Assembly: GCF_003171675.1 (NCBI RefSeq)
Contig: NZ_QFZQ01000004.1
Span: 1 to 64,000 of the forward strand
DNA length: 64,000 nt
Direction: 5' to 3'
Source: Reichenbachiella versicolor
GTDB lineage: Bacteria; Bacteroidota; Bacteroidia; Cytophagales; Cyclobacteriaceae
Shown: positions 35,587 to 42,714 of the stretch, in pieces
How positions within the stretch are numbered: position 1 is the first letter of the stretch
Layout: every line of letters starts with the position of its first letter
Position numbers and translations under genes: made by a program
The notes under the pieces: generated by a model
The model's input: the letters and a program-made list of their open reading frames with translations, nothing else
What the model was told of the DNA's origin: nothing
Database searches by the model: none

Positions 35587-36773
35587 GCTGATAAAATTTC
35601 AATTTCGTTGTGATCGTCTATTTTGAGTTTAGAAGATCGAATGCTTCGGTTGATACTACTCAAGGTGTCCTTGAATACTTGAGAGGTTGAACTCAGTACT
35701 GCGTTAGTGACGAATTTTGTTTCGTTGTTCAGATTATAAATAAGCCTAATCATTTCTGCTAGTCTATTTCCATGTCCACCTATGAACACCACATCAGGTA
35801 TAGTCAATTGTCTCATGTCTAGATTGAAAAAGTCATCGATCACTATGTCGATTCCCGGAGTGGAAAATCTCTCCATGTTAGATTGAATGATCCCACCACA
35901 CACTTTACGCTTTTCGATAGCAGTAATTTGGAGGTGAGGGTAGTGTCTTTTTGCTTCTATAGCTACTGACCCCGTACATGATCCAATATCCCAAAACACT
36001 TTTGCCTCACTCAGTTCACATGCTTGTAAGGTGTTCAGTCTGACAGCCATTTTAGTGATCATATTGGGACGTCCATCTAAAGGGATAAAATCATGATCAT
36101 TCAAGCCGAACGATCTAGCCTTAGGTTGCTTTCTTTTTAGTAATACACAGTTTAAGGCTGAAAAATCCAACTTAGATAAGTCCTGCAAAGAGCCCGTTAC
36201 TATTTTTTCAGTCAAGCCTTCTAAGTTCTCACCAACTAACATTTCATAATGATCAAACCCGTATTGTATCATTTTTTTGGCAATAGTAGCAGGATTTTTA
36301 TGTTGGTCCGTCAGTACCCCAATAAGAGGCTCATCCTTGATTAAAGCTTGGTATAAAGCTGACCAATCTCTACCATGAACTGAAGTTACTTTTAAGTCAT
36401 TGTAATTGGTTTGTGTGCGATGACATAGGAGCTGAATGGAATTGAAATAGGGGAATGTTTTGAGGCGGGCATTTGGTAATAGTCGTTTTAAAGTATTACC
36501 AAAACCATAGAATAATGGATCTCCCGAAGCAAAAATAAGGATAGACTCTTCAAAGGATTGGTATTTGTCTATTAACTCAGTCATAGAGCCAGAGATCTCT
36601 ATCCAGTTATGATCTTTAGGCAATAAATCTTTTACCAAATCATAGTGTCTTTTTCCTCCAGAGAAAATATTATGCTTGTCAATAAGATTTTGGATATCAA
36701 TTGAGACCTTTGGTTTAGGACTATTTCCTATTCCTACTAAGTAAAAATCAATATGGTCAGAAGCTATTGTCAT
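35583..36773 (-). CDS. cobL: CbiE-CbiT fusion: precorrin-6Y C5,15-methyltransferase (decarboxylating)
   Basis: This 396-residue protein has an N-terminal tetrapyrrole methylase domain (CbiE, about 10-200, with F-A-S-G-D-P-L-F-Y-G-F-G) and a C-terminal Rossmann methyltransferase (CbiT, about 225-396, with W-D-I-G-S-C-T-G-S-V-A-I-E). It methylates C5 and C15 and removes the C12 acetate carboxyl. This fusion (CobL form) is common. Its start codon shares one base with the bluB stop. Confidence 0.94.
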   Translation of the reverse strand: MTIASDHIDFYLVGIGNSPKPKVSIDIQNLIDKHNIFSGGKRHYDLVKDLLPKDHNWIEISGSMTELIDKYQSFEESILIFASGDPLFYGFGNTLKRLLPNARLKTFPYFNSIQLLCHRTQTNYNDLKVTSVHGRDWSALYQALIKDEPLIGVLTDQHKNPATIAKKMIQYGFDHYEMLVGENLEGLTEKIVTGSLQDLSKLDFSALNCVLLKRKQPKARSFGLNDHDFIPLDGRPNMITKMAVRLNTLQACELSEAKVFWDIGSCTGSVAIEAKRHYPHLQITAIEKRKVCGGIIQSNMERFSTPGIDIVIDDFFNLDMRQLTIPDVVFIGGHGNRLAEMIRLIYNLNNETKFVTNAVLSSTSQVFKDTLSSINRSIRSSKLKIDDHNEIEILSA

Positions 36774-37414
36774 CAGTACCCGTTGAATTTCACGACATCA
36801 CTTGTGTCCTTTCTTTTCTCCCAGTTGAGTCTTTCCAATTCTGGATTATCGTAAAACTTATCAACGTATCCCAAGCATAAGTATCCTATAAGCTGTCTGT
36901 CATCAGGAGCATTTAGAATTTTTTTTACTTTGTTTGGATCAATGATGCTAACCCAACCTAGCCCTACATTGAGTGCCCGTGCCATCAGCCACATATTTTG
37001 AATAGCACAGACTACGCTATATACGCCAGCTTCTTCTATAGTAGTCTGACCTAGGGTAGGAGAGTTTGAAGGCTTGTAGAATACAGCCATATTGATAGGC
37101 GCTTCGATGATGCCCTCTAGCTTTAGCTGTTTGTATTTATCTGCTTTTTCACCTTCAAACTGATTACCGCCTTTTTTATTTTCTTTATCAAAAGACGCTT
37201 TGACTTTCTTCTTGACTTCTTGATCGTCAATGAGTACAAACTCCCAAGGCTGAGAGAAACCCACCGAAGGAGCATTGACTCCAGCATATACTATTTTGTC
37301 AAGTACATCCTGTGGAACCTTTTTGTCCAAAAATCGATTCCCTCTCACATCACGGCGGTGAAGGATTATCTCTTCAAGTGTTTTTATTTGTACCTCTGTA
37401 AATTCTTTCATCAT
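36773..37414 (-). CDS. bluB: 5,6-dimethylbenzimidazole synthase
   Basis: This 213-residue flavin-dependent nitroreductase-fold protein has R-R-D-V-R-G-N-R-F and A-P-S-V-G-F-S-Q-P-W-E-F, the BluB signatures, and G-L-G-W-V-S-I near the flavin site. BluB breaks FMNH2 with O2 to make the lower ligand of B12. It overlaps the cobJ/cbiC fusion by 4 nt. An O2-requiring enzyme inside an oxygen-independent ring operon indicates an aerobic or microaerobic host that makes true cobalamin. Confidence 0.93.
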   Translation of the reverse strand: MMKEFTEVQIKTLEEIILHRRDVRGNRFLDKKVPQDVLDKIVYAGVNAPSVGFSQPWEFVLIDDQEVKKKVKASFDKENKKGGNQFEGEKADKYKQLKLEGIIEAPINMAVFYKPSNSPTLGQTTIEEAGVYSVVCAIQNMWLMARALNVGLGWVSIIDPNKVKKILNAPDDRQLIGYLCLGYVDKFYDNPELERLNWEKRKDTSDVVKFNGY

Positions 37415-38784
37415 GAATAATATTTAGAAGCTTCTTCTAGAGTAAAGGCTGCATTGACAATAGCCGCAGCAAGATTACTACCACCTCTATTGCCCTCTAT
37501 CGTCACCCACTCAGTATTTTTAGATTGAGTCAATTGTTCCTTACTCTCGATCACGTTTACGAAGCCTACTGGAACACCAATAATACCAGCAGGTTTAAAT
37601 CCTTTATTTTCAATTAATTGATCCGTCAACTCTATCAAAGCAGTAGGCGCATTTCCTACCACAAAAAGAGCGTTTGGATGTTTTTGGACAGCTAGTCTGA
37701 TACCTGCTTGAGATCTAGTAATATTTTCAGATTTAGCCAATGCTACAGCTTCTTCTTCATTGAGATAGCACTGAACTTTCGTACCGTATTTTGAAGTAAA
37801 TGCTCTGGTCACTCCTGATGCTACCATCGTCACGTCTGTGACGATTTCTCCTCCGTTCAAAAGGTACTGATGCCAAGATTGGATAGCATGTGGAGTGGCG
37901 TTATAATACTCGTGATCTTCGATTACTCCTGTAGTGTGTATCAGTCTAGTGATAGCCCATTTGTCAGATACACTTTTATCAAGACCCTTAATTTTTTCTG
38001 ATACAATTCGGAAACTCTCTTGCTGGATTTCAGCACCAGTATGAGGTTTTCTATTTAAATACCCTCTAGGCGTGACAAGATGATTTTTGAATTGAAAAGT
38101 TTGAGAATTGCCGATCATTACCAAACAGAACATGTCTACATCGTCGGGATTTAATTCTCCCAAAGTCGTAATTTTAATCTCTTCTTCGGGTCTAGTGACT
38201 TGTCGAATAATAGCGACTGGAGTCTCAGAGTTTCTTTCTTCTAGAAAGAGCTTTTTGAGTCTTCCTAGTTGCCAGTGTCTCTTTTTGCTTTTTGGGTTGT
38301 ACAGGCTGGTAACAAAATCCCCCATAGCAGCAGCTCGAATTCTCTTTTCGATCACATTCCAAGGGGTCATCAGATCGGATAATGATATACAGCAAAAATC
38401 GTGACCTAGCGGTGCACCTAACTTGCTCCCCGCAGCCAGAAAAGCAGAAACACCCGGAAGAGTGATTAGTTCGATGTCATTTAGATTTTGCTTAGCAGCC
38501 ATTTCATACACGATCGCTGCCATAGAGTAGATACTAGCGTCTCCTGAGCCGATCACCACTACTTTGTTACCCAATTTGGCTTTTTCGATAGCTATCTCTG
38601 CGCGAGCTTCTTCTTTGCCAAGAGGCATAGATATGAGCTCTGCGTCCTCTTTGAGAAATTCTTCAGCAAATTGGAAATAGTAATCATAGCCGATGACCAC
38701 GTCTGCTTGAGTCAATGCCTCTTGTACAATCGGTAATATGTATCCGTGATTTCCGGGACCTAAACCTGCGACAGTAATATTCAT
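37411..38784 (-). CDS. cbiH/cbiC: CbiH-CbiC fusion: precorrin-3B C17-methyltransferase / precorrin-8X methylmutase
   Basis: This 457-residue protein is a fusion. Residues about 1-242 are CbiH/CobJ (V-A-G-L-G-P-G then G-S-G-D-A-S-I-Y and L-Y-N-P-K-S-K-K-R). Residues about 255-450 are CbiC/CobH, with the catalytic His283 in R-L-I-H-T-T-G and the V-G-N-A-P-T-A-L and G-V-P-V-G-F-V-N motifs. The first half contracts the ring at C17; the second moves the C11 methyl to C12 later in the pathway, so the two steps are not consecutive. It overlaps bluB and cbiL by 4 nt. Confidence 0.94.
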   Translation of the reverse strand: MNITVAGLGPGNHGYILPIVQEALTQADVVIGYDYYFQFAEEFLKEDAELISMPLGKEEARAEIAIEKAKLGNKVVVIGSGDASIYSMAAIVYEMAAKQNLNDIELITLPGVSAFLAAGSKLGAPLGHDFCCISLSDLMTPWNVIEKRIRAAAMGDFVTSLYNPKSKKRHWQLGRLKKLFLEERNSETPVAIIRQVTRPEEEIKITTLGELNPDDVDMFCLVMIGNSQTFQFKNHLVTPRGYLNRKPHTGAEIQQESFRIVSEKIKGLDKSVSDKWAITRLIHTTGVIEDHEYYNATPHAIQSWHQYLLNGGEIVTDVTMVASGVTRAFTSKYGTKVQCYLNEEEAVALAKSENITRSQAGIRLAVQKHPNALFVVGNAPTALIELTDQLIENKGFKPAGIIGVPVGFVNVIESKEQLTQSKNTEWVTIEGNRGGSNLAAAIVNAAFTLEEASKYYS

Positions 38785-39521
38785 TTTTGAATAGTAATTA
38801 TTGAGAAATAAGGAATCTCTCTCGATTTAACATCTTTCCAACTAGAGGCTAAGAATTCATTATTGGTACCTAAGTGCTCACCATAGCTGATCTGGTAATT
38901 AGCATCAGAAATCACATTGTCAATCACATCTATGACAGATTTGATTTTCATCAAAATAACAGTATCAAAAGACATAATAGCCTCTCGTAGTTCATCTTCT
39001 GTTTGGATTCGTGGTAAGATGACTACCTTATCGTTTTGCAAGCAGAGAGGAGTTTGGCATTGTGCTGCAAGTAATGAAAAAGAAGAGATACCAGGTACTA
39101 ATTTGATATTGAGGCGGTCAGTCTTGATTTTTTCTAATAGATAAGAAAATGAACTAAAAGTACTCAAGTCACCTTCACTCACGATAGCGACCTTGAGACC
39201 GCGTTCAAAATCTAATTTGATGTCCTGATAAATACCCTCGTATATTTTTTGGGCTTGTTTACGTTCAAGCGTCATTTCCAAGAAGAAACCTTTTAGCTTC
39301 AGAGGGTCCAAATCATAATGCTCTAAAATGGAGAGCGAGTAGCTAGACTTAGTACCTGACCGAAACAGTGAGCCTGGGTAATAGATTACGTCTGCTTCTT
39401 GGAGGGTTTTTAACCCTTTTACTGTGATAAGGTCTGGATCTCCTGGACCTAAGGAAACGCCATGAATAGGGTGAAGGGTAATTTGTTTTTTTATGTTTTG
39501 TGTATTCTGATTATCGATCAT
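38781..39521 (-). CDS. cbiL: Precorrin-2 / cobalt-factor II C20-methyltransferase
   Basis: This 246-residue tetrapyrrole methylase has V-S-L-G-P-G-D-P-D-L-I-T at about 23-34, Y-Y-P-G-S-L-F-R, and S-E-G-D-L-S-T-F-S-S-F-S-Y in the SAM-binding region, which fits CbiL/CobI. It adds the C20 methyl. It overlaps both neighbours by 4 nt. Confidence 0.93.
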   Translation of the reverse strand: MIDNQNTQNIKKQITLHPIHGVSLGPGDPDLITVKGLKTLQEADVIYYPGSLFRSGTKSSYSLSILEHYDLDPLKLKGFFLEMTLERKQAQKIYEGIYQDIKLDFERGLKVAIVSEGDLSTFSSFSYLLEKIKTDRLNIKLVPGISSFSLLAAQCQTPLCLQNDKVVILPRIQTEDELREAIMSFDTVILMKIKSVIDVIDNVISDANYQISYGEHLGTNNEFLASSWKDVKSREIPYFSIITIQK

Positions 39522-40453
39522 ATTCCTAAAATCGATTTTATTTTCTGACCCAATCCTTTCTTTTCGCCTACCTTTTCATCTTCTTCGAACAGAATGCCTT
39601 TCACATTCAGGTGATGACCTATTTGCTCTTTGCCTTGCTCTTCTTCAAAGCCAACGATCTGTTTTCGGTATTTACAAAGCTGGCAATTCATGTTGGCAGT
39701 TCCATTGATGACTTCATCTAGTCGCTCATCAAAAGCTTTTAATATCAACTCATCGGTACCAAACGAATCAGTATAAACATATTCATTTTCAGACTGCTCA
39801 TTGTACTCATCGATTTGTTTGAATACCCTTTGAAGGAGTATGCCAGTGAAAAAGAAAAAAGGGACTGCAATAGTACGTTTGAATTCCATCTTACCTATTA
39901 GATTCAAACTCTCACTGACAGTCGGGTAAGCTGTGCCACTATAGGCTACTGTAGTGAATCCAAAGCCTAAACCTTCACCCAGCATGCAGGCAAGTTTGTG
40001 TACATCAGAATTAGCATCGGGGTCAGTGGTTCCTCGACCTATTACCACTAGACAAGTATCTTTTCTATCAATTTCTGGGAGCTCTTTTTCTCTCTCCAGA
40101 ATTCGTTTTTTAGCAAGGTCTACTAAGAAGGTGTTGACACCGAGGTGCTTTCCCATTTTTATGGTTAAGTCTTCATAATACCCTTGGATGGTATTCATCT
40201 CATAGGGTATATCATTCTTAGCATGTGAACCTGCGAATAGAATTACAGGAAGCGCATATATTTCTCTAATACCGCGTTCATACATTCTTTCTACAGCAGC
40301 TTCATAAACAGGATGGTTAAACTCAAGAAAGCCATAATCGACCTCATAGTCTGTATACCGCTCTTTCAGTAGCGCCACTAATCCTTTAAATGCATCGGTG
40401 CCAGACTGTGTACGGCTACCATGTCCACAGAGTAAAATACCTTTTTTAGTCAT
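39518..40453 (-). CDS. cbiX: Sirohydrochlorin cobaltochelatase, long CbiX
   Basis: This 311-residue protein has two metal-ligand His in the CbiX arrangement, C-G-H-G-S-R (about residue 10) and F-A-G-S-H-A-K-N-D (about 73). The second half repeats the chelatase fold, as in long CbiX, and ends with a Cys pair in N-C-Q-L-C-K-Y-R that in relatives belongs to an iron-sulfur site. It inserts cobalt into sirohydrochlorin early in the pathway. It overlaps the cobA fusion by 8 nt. Confidence 0.93.
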   Translation of the reverse strand: MTKKGILLCGHGSRTQSGTDAFKGLVALLKERYTDYEVDYGFLEFNHPVYEAAVERMYERGIREIYALPVILFAGSHAKNDIPYEMNTIQGYYEDLTIKMGKHLGVNTFLVDLAKKRILEREKELPEIDRKDTCLVVIGRGTTDPDANSDVHKLACMLGEGLGFGFTTVAYSGTAYPTVSESLNLIGKMEFKRTIAVPFFFFTGILLQRVFKQIDEYNEQSENEYVYTDSFGTDELILKAFDERLDEVINGTANMNCQLCKYRKQIVGFEEEQGKEQIGHHLNVKGILFEEDEKVGEKKGLGQKIKSILGI

Positions 40454-41999
40454 GAGTAATTGCTTTAGCTCCGATTAAAAATACAACAGGCATAGCCAAT
40501 TCATTTTTTTCAATCTCTTTTTCAATATTGGCTAGGGTGGAGGTTATGATTTTTTGATCAGGTCGAGAGACATTTGAGACTGCGTTTATTGGGATTTGAT
40601 CATCTTGACAATCGTCAATCAAACTTGAAACGATTTGAGGTAAACTTTTCAGTCCCATGTATACTGCCAATACAGTGCCTTGCTTTAGGGCATTAGCCAT
40701 TTTCGTTATTTGAGGATCACTATTCGTAGCTAAATGTGCTGTACAAATCAGTACCGAGTTAGATGCTCCTCTAGCAGTGATCGGGATATTGCAGATGCTA
40801 GCTGCAGCCAAGGCAGCCGATATTCCTGGTACTACTACAAAAGGAACCTCATGATCTGTAAGGTATTGAGCTTCCTCTGATGCTCGACCAAAAATATAAG
40901 GGTCTCCTGATTTCAATCGTACCACTTTTTTGCCCTCTTTGTACATTTGATGAAGCGACTCGTTGATGTTGGTTTGTCGGTTCTTTTGGTCACTTTGGTC
41001 ACCATACTTTCTACCAACATATATGATCTCCGCTGAAGTATTTAGTCTCATGATCTCATCAGAAACTAAATTATCATGAAGGATTACTTCTGCATTTTTT
41101 ATTAGCTCTATCGCTTGTACGGTCAGTAGGTCTACAGCTCCGGGGCCAGCTCCGACTATCGCTATAGGAGACATTTGATCCTTATGAAAAATAGCTACTG
41201 GATCAGGATATTTGTAAGTCATCCCGAGGACTTTCTTTGACTTTTGATTTGAGACAATCTTAAAGTCAGTCTCTGAGGATGGTAAGAAGGTAGGAGCTTC
41301 TAGTCCCAGCTGATGAGCAGCTTCAAGGTAGAAATCTTCACGGACTGGATGCTTATCAGCTGCGCCATTGATGATATCACCAAAATGGCCTTGTTCGATT
41401 ATTCTTTCAATGAGTTCAATACAATCATCTTGATGAATAAGGTTAACAGGAACATTAGGGTTTTTAAGTTCTCTTTTACCAGCCAGAAATCTACCGGGAT
41501 GTCTTTCTGGACCTATCAAGCCAGAAAATCTCAATACAGTACAATTACCCTTAAAGTATGCTTGACAAAGTTGCTCGGCTTTTAACACGGCATGGCCAGA
41601 AGGTTTATCAGGTTTGCAAATCACATCTTCTCTAGCGTCTAAAACCGCATTGCCATAAGCAGCAGTAGAGCTGACAAATATTACTTTGATATTTGTGGGA
41701 GTATGCTCTATGATTTGTTGGATTTGAGCAGGGTAGATCTCTTCTATATTTTCTATACTCCTTTTAGGAGGAATGTTGATTACAAGAATATCGGTGTCTT
41801 CAATGATTGTATCCCAGTCTCCAGCAATATGTTCGGTATTAATTTGAACCTTGCCAACATAGAAAGGGTGTTTGGCTAGTTTTAGTAAACCAGTTTGAGA
41901 GGTAGTAGTGCCTTTAATAGTATATCCTTTTTTATGAAGTGATAGAGCTAGTGGTTCTCCTAACCAACCTAATCCAACTATGCTGATGGTTTTATTCAT
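40446..41999 (-). CDS. cobA: SDR-type NAD(P) domain fused to uroporphyrinogen-III C-methyltransferase
   Basis: This 517-residue protein has two parts. Residues about 1-272 form an atypical short-chain dehydrogenase/epimerase-like domain (I-V-G-L-G-W-L-G at the start, V-S-S-T-A-A-Y-G, L-R-F-S-G-L-I-G-P). Residues 276-517 form CobA/SUMT (V-G-A-G-P-G-A-V-D-L-L, R-L-K-S-G-D-P-Y-I-F-G-R). CobA makes precorrin-2. The usual precorrin-2 dehydrogenase (CysG-B/SirC type) is absent from the operon, so the NAD(P)-binding half could carry that role, but this is a guess. It is the first gene of the corrin operon. Confidence 0.9.
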   Translation of the reverse strand: MNKTISIVGLGWLGEPLALSLHKKGYTIKGTTTSQTGLLKLAKHPFYVGKVQINTEHIAGDWDTIIEDTDILVINIPPKRSIENIEEIYPAQIQQIIEHTPTNIKVIFVSSTAAYGNAVLDAREDVICKPDKPSGHAVLKAEQLCQAYFKGNCTVLRFSGLIGPERHPGRFLAGKRELKNPNVPVNLIHQDDCIELIERIIEQGHFGDIINGAADKHPVREDFYLEAAHQLGLEAPTFLPSSETDFKIVSNQKSKKVLGMTYKYPDPVAIFHKDQMSPIAIVGAGPGAVDLLTVQAIELIKNAEVILHDNLVSDEIMRLNTSAEIIYVGRKYGDQSDQKNRQTNINESLHQMYKEGKKVVRLKSGDPYIFGRASEEAQYLTDHEVPFVVVPGISAALAAASICNIPITARGASNSVLICTAHLATNSDPQITKMANALKQGTVLAVYMGLKSLPQIVSSLIDDCQDDQIPINAVSNVSRPDQKIITSTLANIEKEIEKNELAMPVVFLIGAKAITHD

Positions 42000-42013
42000 T
42001 TGGTGTATTTGAC

Positions 42014-42121
42014 TTTAATCGCAGCGCGATAGCCAATTGCGTTTAATTTTTGATTCTTTGGTCGAGCTAAAATAAAATTCTATAGGTAACTCATAGCCTT
42101 TTTCGGGTCAGAGAGCTTCAT
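42014..42121 (+). repeat. Dispersed intergenic element, copy C
   Basis: This is a full-length copy (about 108 nt) beginning TTTAATCGCAG, with GCGTTTAATTTTTGATTCTT and GAGCTAAAATAAAATT in the middle and GAGAGCTTCAT at the end. It lies 14 nt upstream of the minus-strand cobA fusion start and would make up almost the whole leader of the corrin operon. Confidence 0.8.
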
Positions 42122-42128
42122 CGAAAGC

Positions 42129-42136
42129 CAAATATA
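42129..42136 (-). promoter_or_regulatory. Candidate -7 element of the corrin operon
   Basis: On the minus strand the sequence reads TATATTTG, a match to TAnnTTTG. No good -33 element lies 17-23 nt further upstream. The start point would fall near 42122, the edge of element copy C. Confidence 0.4.
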
Positions 42137-42182
42137 TCTTGATATGCCTTTATATCCGATTTCTAAAAAGTTCAAATTAATA

Positions 42183-42350
42183 TATGCACACCCTAAGGGG
42201 TGTGCATATATGCAAGGGTCTTAGGGTGTGCATAATTTAAAAAAGGTAAAAAATAATTTATGCACACTATATAGGGTATGCATATATGCAAGGGGTAGGG
42301 AGTGTGCATATATGCAAGGGGTGGAGAGTATGCATAATTTTTTTCGCATG
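42183..42350. repeat. 26-bp tandem repeat array with hairpin
   Basis: Units of the form TGTGCATATATGCAAGGGGTAGGGAG start at 42201, 42227, about 42253, 42277, 42303 and 42329, so the period is about 26 bp with one shortened unit. ATGCATATATGCA is palindromic in each good unit. The left end forms a perfect 11-bp hairpin, TATGCACACCC-TAAG-GGGTGTGCATA (42183-42208). Confidence 0.85.
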
Positions 42351-42683
42351 GGTAGTGTACTATTAAAACGATTTACACTTTTTACTTTTTGTCTGGAGAT
42401 TTTAAGACATATTAGCTTTTTAACTATGTCTTTAGAAGTTTCAATTACTGATTTCTAAAAATGAAATATGCTGTCGAGGGTTTATCGTCTGGTTTAGATG
42501 GAAATAGAAGAGATAAATATTTTTTAGATAAGAGTAAGAGACAGAATACATTTAGACTTTTTGTCAATAATGGTAGACAGTTAGACTCTGTTAGGTATAG
42601 TTTTTACTTCCTAAAAAACGTAGATTGAATTCATTTATGTTATGCAATTGAATAATTTTCCTGCCTTCCAAATCGTTGGAATT

Positions 42684-42707
42684 ACTACTACTACTACTAC
42701 TACTACT
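42684..42707 (+). repeat. (ACT)8 microsatellite before the HTCS start
   Basis: Eight perfect ACT units end 7 nt before the ATG at 42715, in the place of a ribosome binding site. Confidence 0.92.
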
Positions 42708-42714
42708 ATAATTG

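Larger units (their letters stand above)
42000..42714. other. Divergent region between corrin operon and HTCS gene
   Basis: This 715-nt region holds copy C of the dispersed element, a promoter candidate for the corrin operon, a 26-bp tandem array and an (ACT)8 run. I looked for a cobalamin riboswitch (B12 box GCCACTG and its complement) and did not find one. No gene is supported. Confidence 0.6.

Noticed and set aside
42000-42180. Cobalamin riboswitch in front of the corrin operon
   Set aside because: No B12-box-like GCCACTG or complement and no matching fold were found; the space is taken by dispersed element copy C.
42228-42458. Reading frame of about 76 codons over the 26-bp array
   Set aside because: It is produced by the repeat itself (Y-A/C-M-Q-G repeats) and has no other support.
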